Assembly: GCA_934635225.1 (NCBI GenBank)
Contig: CAKTYZ010000022.1
Coordinates: forward strand, 1-40,933
Reading direction: 5' to 3'
Source of the DNA: an uncultured Kiritimatiellota bacterium
GTDB lineage: Bacteria > Verrucomicrobiota > Kiritimatiellia > RFP12 > UBA1067
Length of the DNA stretch: 40,933 bases
Both the position numbers and the translations under genes were made by a program. The notes under the pieces were generated by a model that did no database searches, was not told the origin of the DNA, and saw only the letters and a list, made by a program, of their open reading frames with translations. This document shows, piece by piece, positions 7,082-15,574 of this stretch. Every line of letters begins with the position of its first letter. The stretch's first letter is position 1.

Positions 7082-10000
7082 ATGACGGATGCGCTGAAAC
7101 AGTTCGCGTCGTTCTTTACCCCCCCAGGGATTCCTCCTGGAGGACGGCTTTCCATTCCCTCACTGACGGGAGCGGCAGATGCCTTTCTCGCGCTCACGTT
7201 GGCGCAGCCCGCACACCCCGTCCTTGTCGTGACACCGGGGCTCCCTGAAGCCGATCGCCTTACGGATGACCTCCTCTTTCTGACAAACAATGGGGACAGC
7301 CCCCAACAAAATGGGGTCAGGCCCTCAAGCGACGGTACGAAATCCGCGCGAATCCTCGAATTTCCAGCGATTTTTGATGGGGACAAGGGCGCACTCGGTC
7401 AACGGCTCAAGACGCTTGCCGCACTGAAAGCCTGGAATCTCGCGCCGTATCCTTGTGTCATCGTCGTCTCCTACCCCGCCCTCTCGGCCCCTATTCGGCT
7501 GGGAACAGACCCTGGCATTGTGTTGGAGAACATAGGGACAGACCCCACAAAGACAACTGGAAAGGCCTACAAACTGACAGAATTGGCTGATAAACTGACA
7601 AGAATCGGCTATTCGCGTATGCCACAGGTCGAGCAAGAAGGAGACTTTTCCGTTCGTGGCGGCATTATAGACATCTGGAGTCCTGGGGACGAGTTCCCGA
7701 TTCGTGCCGAATTCTTTGGCGATGACCTTGAAAGTCTGCGCGTCTTCAGTCCGGCGACGCAAATCTCCATCAAACCCATCGCGCGGACCGAGATTCTTCC
7801 CATCCAGGAGAACGGCACTGGCTCGGACGACAAGACTGTTTCGACCCTTTTGCACTTTCTGCCACCGAACACGACAATTCTCGCGTTGGAGCAGAACGAC
7901 TATTTCTCGGACCATTCGCCCCTTCAATCATCCGCCTGTCCGATCATCTTCACCGGAGATCCCCCGCCGCCGGACGTGCCGACCTACAACTTCGCGACTG
8001 CGCCCCTGCCTGGCTTTGCTGAACTCGGCGCGGACGAAGCGCATCACCCCGAACTCTTTGACGCAGCGCGCAAACGTCTCGACCAGCATCTCGCCGCGGC
8101 TGAACGGCGCGGCTTCACCGTGCTTCATCTGGACAGCCTTTCCGGCGGCTTTGAAATTGGCAACCTCATCGTCGTGACGAAAGCCGACCGCGTCTTCACG
8201 AAACGGAAAGCCCATGTCCATACCAATGCTGCCATCCGCACTGGCTCCCGCATCAGCGACTTTGAAGACCTTGAACCCGGCGAATACGTCGTTCACATCG
8301 ACTACGGCGTCGGACGCTACCTCGGCTCATCCGAGATTCTTCAAGACGGCAAGCGCACCGAAGTCTTCACAATCGAATATGCCGAAGGCGCCAAACTGCA
8401 CGTCCCAGCATCCCACGCACATCTCCTCTCACGCTACATCGGCGTCAAGGGCGAAGCGGTTCGCCTACACCGTCTGGACGGAAAGCGCTGGGCGAAGGAC
8501 AAGAAAGACGCGCAGAAAGCCGTCACCGACCTCGCCGCCGCCCTTCTCGAAACGCAAGCCAAGCGCGCAATGGTGCCAGGCTTCGCTTATAATGTCCGTT
8601 GCGAGGGACGCGACGCCTTCGATGCCGCATTCCCCTACGAGGAGACGCCCGACCAAGCCGCCGCCATTGACGCCGTTGATGCCGATCTTGCCGCGCGGAA
8701 GCCGATGGACCGTCTCGTCTGCGGGGACGCCGGCTACGGAAAGACTGAAGTCGCCATGCGCGCCGCGTTCGTCGCGGCAATGAACGGCAAGCAAGTCGCC
8801 GTCCTCGCACCGACGACCGTCCTTGCCGAACAGCACTTCGAGACTTTCACGTCACGCTTCGACGGCACGCCAATCCGCATTGAGTCCGTCTCGCGCTTCC
8901 AGTCCTCTGGCACGCACAAGGGAACATTCCAACGCCTCGCAACCGGCGCGTGCGACATCGTCATCGGTACGCATGCGATCCTTTCCCCGAAGATCTGCTT
9001 CCGCGACCTCGGGCTCATCATCATCGACGAGGAGCAGCGTTTTGGCGTCCGTCACAAGGAATTCCTCAAACGGCTGCGCGCTACCGCCGACATCCTGACG
9101 CTGTCCGCAACGCCGATTCCCCGCACGCTTTACCTCTCCATGACCGGTGCGCGCGATCTCTCGCTCCTCCGTTCACCGCCGCGCGAACGCGTCGCCGTCG
9201 AGACGCGCATCGTACGCGACTCGGACGAGACCGTCCGCACGGCCATCGAGGCGGAGATCCTGCGCGGCGGACAAGTCTACTTCCTCCACAACCGCGTGCA
9301 GACAATCGAACTCGTCGAGCGTCGACTCAAGGCCCTCTGCCCCCGGACGCGGATCGTCGTCGCGCACGGACAGATGGACACGGCCATACTCGCCCAAAAG
9401 ATGCGCGATTTCGAGCGCGGCGCGTATGACATCCTCCTTTCGACGACCATCATCGAATCAGGCATCGACATCCCGCGCGCCAACACGATTCTCATCGACC
9501 AGGCGGACACCTTCGGCATGGCCGACCTCTACCAGTTGCGAGGACGCGTCGGGCGCTCGTCTCGCGCGGGCTTCGCCTACTTCCTGCTGCCGCCTTCCGG
9601 CGACATCGACGCCGATGCGCGCGAACGCCTTTCGGCCCTCAAGCGGCACGGCGGCCTCGGCGGCGGCTTCAACCTTGCCGTGCGCGACCTCGAACTGCGC
9701 GGTGCGGGCAACCTCCTCGGCTCCCAACAGTCAGGGCACATCGCCGCCGTCGGATTCGGACTTTACTGTCAGCTGCTGCAACGCACGATTGCGCAAATGA
9801 AAGGCGAGAAGGTCAAGCCAATCGTCGATGTCCGGCTCAACTTGGACTTCGCGACCCCCCGTCTCTCCTACAACTACATCGAAGAGGACGTGCAACGGCT
9901 CTCGCTCATGAAACGCTTCGCCGAGGCCCAGGACACGCGCATCGTCGCGGCGCTTGCCGCCGAGATGAAAGACCGCTTTGGCCCCCTGCCGCCTGAAGCG

Positions 10001-10225
10001 AAGGAATTTGTCCGAATCGCCCGGCTTCGCGTCCTCTGCGCCCGCGCGGGATACAGCCACATCGACGTGCGCGGGGCGCGCGCCGTCTTCTACAGGGACG
10101 GCTCGCGCGAAATCGACACGGTCATCGACCTCAAGGGACGGACGCCGGAGCAAAAGCTCGCGGAGATCCAGTCCGTTGTCACGCCGACTACCAAAACTTC
10201 CACCAAGGATTCGGCTTCGCCTTGA
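7082..10225 (+). CDS. mfd: Transcription-repair coupling factor Mfd
   Basis: Mfd displaces stalled RNA polymerase at DNA lesions and recruits UvrA. The 1047-residue protein has, in order: a UvrB-like N-terminal module; an RNA-polymerase-interacting CarD-like domain near 400 (GEYVVHIDYGVGRYLG); a RecG-type helicase core with Walker A GDAGYGKT near 548 and DEEQ near 649; the second RecA fold with the TRG region; and the C-terminal TRCF domain. ATG 7082 is preferred because the -10 element at 7064-7069 excludes the in-frame starts at 7052 and 7070. Two stretches, residues about 70-82 and 140-156, look like in-frame insertions of a short DNA repeat (see the repeat entry). The 3' end overlaps the convergent gene at 10188 by 38 bases. 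Confidence 0.95.
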   Translation: MTDALKQFASFFTPPGIPPGGRLSIPSLTGAADAFLALTLAQPAHPVLVVTPGLPEADRLTDDLLFLTNNGDSPQQNGVRPSSDGTKSARILEFPAIFDGDKGALGQRLKTLAALKAWNLAPYPCVIVVSYPALSAPIRLGTDPGIVLENIGTDPTKTTGKAYKLTELADKLTRIGYSRMPQVEQEGDFSVRGGIIDIWSPGDEFPIRAEFFGDDLESLRVFSPATQISIKPIARTEILPIQENGTGSDDKTVSTLLHFLPPNTTILALEQNDYFSDHSPLQSSACPIIFTGDPPPPDVPTYNFATAPLPGFAELGADEAHHPELFDAARKRLDQHLAAAERRGFTVLHLDSLSGGFEIGNLIVVTKADRVFTKRKAHVHTNAAIRTGSRISDFEDLEPGEYVVHIDYGVGRYLGSSEILQDGKRTEVFTIEYAEGAKLHVPASHAHLLSRYIGVKGEAVRLHRLDGKRWAKDKKDAQKAVTDLAAALLETQAKRAMVPGFAYNVRCEGRDAFDAAFPYEETPDQAAAIDAVDADLAARKPMDRLVCGDAGYGKTEVAMRAAFVAAMNGKQVAVLAPTTVLAEQHFETFTSRFDGTPIRIESVSRFQSSGTHKGTFQRLATGACDIVIGTHAILSPKICFRDLGLIIIDEEQRFGVRHKEFLKRLRATADILTLSATPIPRTLYLSMTGARDLSLLRSPPRERVAVETRIVRDSDETVRTAIEAEILRGGQVYFLHNRVQTIELVERRLKALCPRTRIVVAHGQMDTAILAQKMRDFERGAYDILLSTTIIESGIDIPRANTILIDQADTFGMADLYQLRGRVGRSSRAGFAYFLLPPSGDIDADARERLSALKRHGGLGGGFNLAVRDLELRGAGNLLGSQQSGHIAAVGFGLYCQLLQRTIAQMKGEKVKPIVDVRLNLDFATPRLSYNYIEEDVQRLSLMKRFAEAQDTRIVAALAAEMKDRFGPLPPEAKEFVRIARLRVLCARAGYSHIDVRGARAVFYRDGSREIDTVIDLKGRTPEQKLAEIQSVVTPTTKTSTKDSASP
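7291..7547 (+). repeat. GGGACAGACCCC-type short repeats inside mfd
   Basis: Four related motifs sit in the N-terminal third of mfd: GGGGACAGCCCC (7292-7303), GGGGTCAGGCCC (7313-7324), GGGAACAGACCC (7501-7512) and GGGACAGACCCC (7535-7546). They are partly self-complementary and come as two pairs. They encode NGDSP, NGVRP, GTDP and GTDP in segments that appear extra relative to the Mfd sequences I know. Similar GGGGTCAG/GGGACAGACCCC motifs are familiar from REP-like repeats in other bacteria. Confidence 0.6.
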
Positions 10226-11027
10226 CGCCGCCTTCCTTGTACAGTTCGCGCACACGTGCGGTGCCGGCCGTCTCGGGATCGCGCACGGTTTCACGCAGAC
10301 GAAACTCCAACGCGTCGGGGAGCGACCAGAACTCGCTTCGCGCGAACTGGTCCTGATTCAGGCGATGCAACACAACGACCTCGCCCCCCGGCAGGATGCT
10401 GATTGTCGGATTCCCGATGCGCAGCATGGGCCCCAAGTCGCGCGTCTCCCACTTCTTCGTCGAAGTCCCGCTGTCATTCGCCTTGAGGAACAGGTGCTCC
10501 GAGCGGTTGCGCGACCAGTAGACGAGCGAGAAGTTGCGCTGAAGCCCCTTGCGATTCGCGAACATCTGCATCGCGCCCGTGACGCGGATGCCCTCGACGA
10601 TGTCAAAGGCGCGAATCGCGCCCTCGTAGCGCACGCCGCCGTGGATGAGCACCGGCTTCGCCAGATAACGACTCGGCTCCTGAAGCGCATAGTGGTCTCC
10701 GAGAAACGTCTCCAGCTTCTGGCCTTCGCTCGAGTCAATCCGAAAGCGCGCGACAAACGGGTGCTTGCTGAGACGCGCCAACTGATGGCGGTCACTCGCC
10801 CGATAGACCTCAATGAAGAATAGGTCCTTCGAATTGGAATAGCCGACGCTCACGCGGTCAGGCGATGAGTTCGCGATGTCCACGATCCCACGAATGCGCT
10901 CGCCCGAGACGAAGTCCGAGCCGTCCAGCTTGAGGTCCACCTTGATCTCGCTCGTCGCGGCAAAGGCGGAGAGCGTCAAGAGTGGCAGCAAGAAGAATAA
11001 GGGAAGATGTGCGATCGGTTTTCTCAT
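10188..11027 (-). CDS. Exported protein of unknown function
   Basis: I do not recognise the family. The 279-residue protein starts with a clear Sec signal peptide (MRKPIAHLPLFFLLPLLTL, cleavage near SAFA-AT) and then looks like a beta-rich soluble domain: EIKVDLKLDGSDFVSGERI resembles an immunoglobulin-like segment. It ends in the aromatic tail NPWWKFW. It is the third gene behind the sugar porter and the metallo-hydrolase, 22 bases from the latter's stop, with only a weak ribosome-binding site (AGAGAG). Its last 38 bases overlap the end of mfd on the other strand, and both reading frames look genuine there. It probably acts in the periplasm; no role can be assigned. Confidence 0.75.
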   Translation of the reverse strand: MRKPIAHLPLFFLLPLLTLSAFAATSEIKVDLKLDGSDFVSGERIRGIVDIANSSPDRVSVGYSNSKDLFFIEVYRASDRHQLARLSKHPFVARFRIDSSEGQKLETFLGDHYALQEPSRYLAKPVLIHGGVRYEGAIRAFDIVEGIRVTGAMQMFANRKGLQRNFSLVYWSRNRSEHLFLKANDSGTSTKKWETRDLGPMLRIGNPTISILPGGEVVVLHRLNQDQFARSEFWSLPDALEFRLRETVRDPETAGTARVRELYKEGGVKAKPNPWWKFW

Positions 11028-11049
11028 GTTCGGCTCTCTGGTCAATCAG

Positions 11050-11883
11050 TCAAAGGTCTAATGACAGTTCCAGCCCGTCATAGGCGGGTTCGACGTTCGG
11101 CGGCAGTTTTGCCAACCATTCCTCATGCGTGAAATCGTGGCTCATGTGCGTCAGATAAGCCCGGCGCGGCGCAATCCGCGCGATGTAGGCCAGGGCGTCC
11201 GCAAGCTTCAGATGCGTCGGGTGCTCTCGTGCGCGCAGACAATTCAGCACAAGCGTGTCAACGCCTCTCAGTTTCTCGACCGTCTCCCCCGGGAGGACAT
11301 GACAGTCGGAAATGTAGCCCACTTGATGCGCAAGCAGATACCCACAGCACGGGAAGCCATGCTCGACCTTCAAACGCTCAATGGGAACGTCTCCGAGAAT
11401 GAAGGAGTCCGCGTCCTGAAACTCGACCATCGGGCGGAACAGCCCATGTTCGCCGCCTTTCGCGCGGATGTAGGGGAAGATGCGGTGCATCGCCTCCTCC
11501 GTCTCCTTCATCGCATAGCACGTCAGGGTCTTGCCCAAGCAACGGCGATTCCGCCCATTCGCGCCTTCGTCCATCGGATTGCAGGGGACCCACGTTCCAT
11601 TCAGCGTATTGAAGCGACGCACATCGTCAAACCCGGCGACATGGTCCATGTGCGCATGGGTCAGCAGAACCGCATCCACGCGGTCAATGCCATACTGGCA
11701 ACACATGAGACGCAGTTCGGGTGGCGTGTCAATGAGGAAGCCGGTCTCCCCCGACCGCACGTAGACGCCGCACCGATTGCGGCGGTCGCGCGGATCTTTT
11801 GACGAGCAGACCTTGCAAGAACAGCCAATCATCGGCACCCCGACGCTTGTGCCTGTCCCGAGGAACTTGAAGGTCAGCGACAC
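11050..11883 (-). CDS. Metallo-beta-lactamase-fold hydrolase (PhnP-like)
   Basis: The 277-residue protein carries the MBL-fold signature THAHMDH (H76, H78, D80, H81), preceded by FLGTGTSVGVPMIGCSCKVC, whose cysteines C21, C23 and C26 match the structural zinc site of PhnP-type phosphodiesterases. Late histidines (HPTHLKLADAL, LTHMSHDF) complete the active site. PhnP-like enzymes hydrolyse cyclic phosphodiesters, but no C-P lyase genes are nearby, so the substrate is open. The start is GTG at 11883, because AGGGAG lies 7 bases upstream and family members begin with the FLGTG strand. A longer open frame to 11949 overlaps the preceding gene. It is 22 bases downstream of the sugar porter, in the same operon. 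Confidence 0.85.
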   Translation of the reverse strand: MSLTFKFLGTGTSVGVPMIGCSCKVCSSKDPRDRRNRCGVYVRSGETGFLIDTPPELRLMCCQYGIDRVDAVLLTHAHMDHVAGFDDVRRFNTLNGTWVPCNPMDEGANGRNRRCLGKTLTCYAMKETEEAMHRIFPYIRAKGGEHGLFRPMVEFQDADSFILGDVPIERLKVEHGFPCCGYLLAHQVGYISDCHVLPGETVEKLRGVDTLVLNCLRAREHPTHLKLADALAYIARIAPRRAYLTHMSHDFTHEEWLAKLPPNVEPAYDGLELSLDL

Positions 11884-11905
11884 GTCCGTTCTCCCTGCGT
11901 CCCGC

Positions 11906-13372
11906 TTACTTCTTCTCGGGCATCTTCCCCGTCGTGAAGTACTGCTCAACCTCTTCCAGTGTCCGCCCCTTCGTCTCAGGCAGGAAGAACGCCGCCGTGA
12001 CGAAGTAGATCACCGTGAAGCCCGCCAGCACGAAGAAGACCGTTCCGTTGTCGTTCGTCGCCGCGCACCACTTCGGGAAGACCGTCGCGATCAATGCCGA
12101 GACGCCCTGGTTGATGATCATCGCAATCGCCATGCCGTTCGCGCGAATGCGCGTGGGCATCAGTTCCGTCAACGCGAGCCAAACGCAGACACCCGGACCC
12201 ACCGCGTAGAAAGCGATGAACATGAAGAAGAACACCGTCGCGAGAATGCCCGTCATCATTGACGCGACGACCCAGCCCTTTGAAATCGCGAGGAAAATCG
12301 TCCCAACGCCGCAGAGGCCAACGATGATGCCGGACGTGCCGAGCTTCAGCAGGAACTTGCGTCCCTTCTTGTCCACGAGCGCACAGGCGACGATTGTCAT
12401 GACCATGTTCATCAACTTGATTGCGAGGTCAGAAATATTCGCGAACGCACCCGGCATGCCGGTCTTCTGGAAGATCGTCACCGTGTAGTTGAGAACGGAG
12501 TTGATGCCCGTCGTCTGGTTGCAGGCGAGAATTACGACCGCAAGGACGAACGGTATCACGTATTTACGCTGAAGAATCGAGCCGGTCGCCGCCTTGTTGG
12601 CGGCCTTCTGCGCCGCCTCCGCCTCGTCTGCCGCAATCATCTCGGCGAGGATCTCCTTCGCCTTCGCCTCGCCATTGTTGGCGGCCAGCGACGCCAAGGC
12701 TTCCTCTTTGCGGCCTCGGCGATAGAGCCAACGGGGCGATTCTTTCAACTTGAACGCGCCAAAGAACAGCACAAGCCCCGGAACGGCCGAGCACCAGAAG
12801 ATCGTCTGCCATGCCTTGACCCAGCTCGCCAGTTTCTCGGGACTCGCGACCTCGCCATCCTGCAAGACCGCCGCGCCAACCCACATCGTGACAACCAGCC
12901 CGATGACGGCCGCAAAAACGAGACCAATCGTCAGAAGAAGCTGGAACATGCCAGTGCCCTTGCCGCGTGAGTCCGCGTCGAGACATTCGGCAAGGTACAT
13001 CGGGACAACCACGCCGACCAAGCCCGCCGACGCCCCTTGAAGCGTCCGCCCGAACGTCAACAGCCAAAAGTGTCCGCCTTCGAACCAGCCTGACGCGCAA
13101 ATCACAGGTATCGACAGCGTGAAGAAGAACGCCGAGACGATGATAATCCACTTCCGGCCGAACCACTCGGCAAACTGCCCTGCAAAGAGCGACGAAACGA
13201 CCGACCCCCAAAGGACCATGCCGACAATGAAGCCCAACTGGCCCGCCGTGTAATTCGCGGTCTTCTCGATATACGGAAGCGCTGCGGCAATGACGCCGAC
13301 ATCCACACCGTAGAGAAGTCCTCCCAAGCCCGCCATGACGAGCAGATATTTCGCATAACCTTTGACTGTCAT
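11906..13372 (-). CDS. MFS sugar porter
   Basis: This is an inner-membrane transporter of 488 residues with 12 predicted helices. It belongs to the sugar porter branch of the major facilitator superfamily (XylE/AraE/GLUT-like): GGLLYGVDVGVIAAALPYI in helix 1, FGRKW and DSRGKGTG loops, ESPRWL after helix 6, NQTTGINSVLNY in helix 7, VDKKGRKFLL and the terminal PETKGRTLEE. It should import a monosaccharide with protons or sodium; the sugar cannot be specified. It is the first gene of a three-gene unit, with a clear promoter, a leader of about 27 bases and a Shine-Dalgarno sequence AAGAAGGA about 7 bases before the ATG, unlike the leaderless genes nearby. Confidence 0.92.
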   Translation of the reverse strand: MTVKGYAKYLLVMAGLGGLLYGVDVGVIAAALPYIEKTANYTAGQLGFIVGMVLWGSVVSSLFAGQFAEWFGRKWIIIVSAFFFTLSIPVICASGWFEGGHFWLLTFGRTLQGASAGLVGVVVPMYLAECLDADSRGKGTGMFQLLLTIGLVFAAVIGLVVTMWVGAAVLQDGEVASPEKLASWVKAWQTIFWCSAVPGLVLFFGAFKLKESPRWLYRRGRKEEALASLAANNGEAKAKEILAEMIAADEAEAAQKAANKAATGSILQRKYVIPFVLAVVILACNQTTGINSVLNYTVTIFQKTGMPGAFANISDLAIKLMNMVMTIVACALVDKKGRKFLLKLGTSGIIVGLCGVGTIFLAISKGWVVASMMTGILATVFFFMFIAFYAVGPGVCVWLALTELMPTRIRANGMAIAMIINQGVSALIATVFPKWCAATNDNGTVFFVLAGFTVIYFVTAAFFLPETKGRTLEEVEQYFTTGKMPEKK

Positions 13373-13406
13373 TTGATTGTCCTTCTTGGATTCGTTTTAT
13401 TGAAGT

Positions 13407-13415
13407 ATTATACCA
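13407..13415 (-). promoter_or_regulatory. Extended -10 promoter of the sugar porter operon
   Basis: TGGTATAAT on the minus strand (hexamer 13407-13412) lies 34 bases before the ATG at 13372. No good -35 is visible. Confidence 0.65.
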
Positions 13416-13448
13416 TAAAATGCCCGCATATCGGCTCGCCGCAACGAA

Positions 13449-14822
13449 TTAGCGGACCTTCGTGATGTAAATGCGCGCCATGTCCGTCTTGTAGGCGGAC
13501 TTCTCGGAAATGTCGAGTTCCTCAAAAAGCTTCTCCCCCGGACGAATTCCCGTAAAGACGATGGGGATGTCCACATACGGGCGATAGCCCGCCTGACGAA
13601 TCATCTGCTCGGCCAAATCGACGATAGCTACGGGCGCACCCATGTCCAACGTGTAGATCGCCTGCTCCGACCGGCTCGCCGCCTGCAGGACAAGCCCCAC
13701 GGCCTCCTCGACCGTCATGAAATAGCGTTTCATCTCCGGATGCGTCACCGTCACGGGGACATGCCGCGCAATCTGCTCGCGAAACAGCGGGACGACGCTT
13801 CCCGACGAACCGAGGACATTGCCGAACCGAACCGCGCAGAACGATGTCCCGCCCGGCACGTTCAATGCGAGAATCGCCTGCTCCGCCGCGCGTTTCGTCC
13901 GCCCCATGACCGAGACGGGGTTCACGGCCTTGTCCGTCGAAATCAGGACAAACCGCGCCACCTGATGCCGCTTCGCCAACTCCGCAAGGCTTCGTGTCGC
14001 AACCGTGTTGTTGCGCTCGCCCTCGCGGGGGTTCATCTCCACCATTGGGACATGCTTGTAAGCTGCCGCGTGCAGGACAATCTCCGGCCGATACTGACGG
14101 AAGATGTCCTCCATCCGCTCCCGGTCATTGATGTCCACCATGAGCGGCTTCGTCGGACAGGACGAGTGAAGCACGGTGCGCAATTCACGGTCTATCTCAT
14201 AGAGCGCGTTTTCGCCACGCTCGACCAGAAGGAGAAGCTTCGGATCCGCCGCCGCGACCTGACGGACAAGTTCGGAGCCAATCGAGCCGCCAGCCCCCGT
14301 CACCATCACCGTCTTGCCGCGCAAGAACGCGACGGCCGTGGACGAATCCATCCTCCGAACGCCACGTTCCAGCAGGGCGTCTACACGCATGCGGGAGAAC
14401 GCCAGCCAGCTCCAGACGATCCGCCAGGCGACAAGGCCCAGCGAGGCCAGCGCAAACATGATGAGCGTAATCGAATAGGGCGGACGGATATGCGAGAAAG
14501 AGTCCACCGGCATGAGCCCCCGCAACGCCGTCAACACCAACGCCGCGAGAATCGTCGCAAGGAAATAGCGCGGCAAATCGCGCGTCGAGAAGCGACGCCA
14601 GGCGATGCGGTAGCATCCACACGCCAAAAGCGCGGCGAGGTGCGTGACGCCGACCGTAACGAAAGACCGCGCAACCGTGGCCCAGCCCCAGCGCGGCGGC
14701 TGGAAATCGAAGCGAAGGAGAAACGCGCCCCAGTAAGAAACCGCCAACACCAGCGCGTCAGCCACGAGCCCCGCCACGCGCGTCGTCAGAAACTGAACCC
14801 ATGCCTTTCGGCTTCGCGTCAT
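13449..14822 (-). CDS. Membrane-anchored nucleotide-sugar epimerase/dehydratase (CapD/FlaA1 family)
   Basis: This 457-residue protein has four N-terminal membrane helices (to about residue 145) and a cytoplasmic extended-SDR domain with the NAD-binding TGAGGSIGSEL near 175-185, AAAYKHVPMVE, STDKAVNPVSVMGRTKRAAE (the MxxxK catalytic pair) and RFGNVLGSSGSVVPLF. Relatives dehydrate or epimerise UDP-GlcNAc-type sugars for capsule, O-antigen or protein glycosylation. It lies 28 bases behind cmk. ATG 14822 has GGGGAG about 10 bases upstream; an in-frame ATG at 14879 would overlap cmk and add 19 hydrophilic residues. It may supply sugars to the exopolysaccharide operon at 25.7-33.6 kb, which has no dedicated CapD; this is inference. 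Confidence 0.9.
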   Translation of the reverse strand: MTRSRKAWVQFLTTRVAGLVADALVLAVSYWGAFLLRFDFQPPRWGWATVARSFVTVGVTHLAALLACGCYRIAWRRFSTRDLPRYFLATILAALVLTALRGLMPVDSFSHIRPPYSITLIMFALASLGLVAWRIVWSWLAFSRMRVDALLERGVRRMDSSTAVAFLRGKTVMVTGAGGSIGSELVRQVAAADPKLLLLVERGENALYEIDRELRTVLHSSCPTKPLMVDINDRERMEDIFRQYRPEIVLHAAAYKHVPMVEMNPREGERNNTVATRSLAELAKRHQVARFVLISTDKAVNPVSVMGRTKRAAEQAILALNVPGGTSFCAVRFGNVLGSSGSVVPLFREQIARHVPVTVTHPEMKRYFMTVEEAVGLVLQAASRSEQAIYTLDMGAPVAIVDLAEQMIRQAGYRPYVDIPIVFTGIRPGEKLFEELDISEKSAYKTDMARIYITKVR

Positions 14823-14850
14823 CTCAAAGGTCTCCCCAATCGAATCCCCG

Positions 14851-15525
14851 TCAGGTGCGCCACCCCACCGGAAGCGCACTCAAGACGGTCTCCACGACCT
14901 GTTCCAGCGTCAAATCGCTTGAATCAATCTCCAGCACGCCGTCCGCCTTGCGCAACGGCGCATACTTGCGCGTTGAATCGATCGCATCACGCGCCAGCAA
15001 GGAGGCTTTCACGGCCTCTTCGCTCTGGTTCGCGATGCCCTTCTCGATCTCCTCCTTCTGACGGCGGCGCGCGCGCGCCTCGGCACTGGCTGTCAGATAG
15101 AAGCGCGCCGGCGTGTCGGGAAAGACCGCCGTCGTGATGTCGCGGCCCTCGACCACGAGGTCGCCCTGCGCCGTCAGCCCTCGGAGAATCGCCGTAATGC
15201 GGTCACGGACCTCCTTCACCGTCGCCACCGGAGAGGCGTGCGCGTTGATTTCCGGCGTACGGATGCGGTTGCCGGGCTTCTCGCCTTTCACGTAGTAGGC
15301 GATCATGCCGTCTTCCGGGCGACACATGACTTCGACCGTCGCGGCAAACGCGGCCACAGCCGCCGGATCCGACGTGTCAACGCCATTCTCCAGGCATTGC
15401 CAGGTCATGATGCGATAAAGCGCACCCGAATCGACGTGCAGATAGCCGAGCTTCTGCCCGACAATTTTCGAGACCGAACTCTTGCCCGCGCCCGAAGGCC
15501 CATCAATGGCGATTACGTTTGACAT
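14851..15525 (-). CDS. cmk: Cytidylate kinase
   Basis: Cmk phosphorylates CMP and dCMP to the diphosphates. The 224-residue protein has the P-loop GPSGAGKSS at 9-17, the substrate-binding LHVDSGALYR near 29-38, DLVVEGRDITTAVFP and a LID-type arginine-rich segment (ARARRRQKE). Its length is typical. It is the middle gene of a three-gene run, 49 bases behind the Ca2+ antiporter and 28 bases before the CapD-like gene. No obvious Shine-Dalgarno sequence precedes the ATG. Confidence 0.95.
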   Translation of the reverse strand: MSNVIAIDGPSGAGKSSVSKIVGQKLGYLHVDSGALYRIMTWQCLENGVDTSDPAAVAAFAATVEVMCRPEDGMIAYYVKGEKPGNRIRTPEINAHASPVATVKEVRDRITAILRGLTAQGDLVVEGRDITTAVFPDTPARFYLTASAEARARRRQKEEIEKGIANQSEEAVKASLLARDAIDSTRKYAPLRKADGVLEIDSSDLTLEQVVETVLSALPVGWRT

Positions 15526-15574
15526 GACAAAGAAGTGAAATGATGAGAGGATGGAGGATGGACGGACGGCGGAA

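Noticed and set aside
11050..11883. Phosphonate (C-P lyase) pathway role for the PhnP-like hydrolase
   Set aside because: No other phn gene is nearby; the neighbours are a sugar porter and an exported protein.
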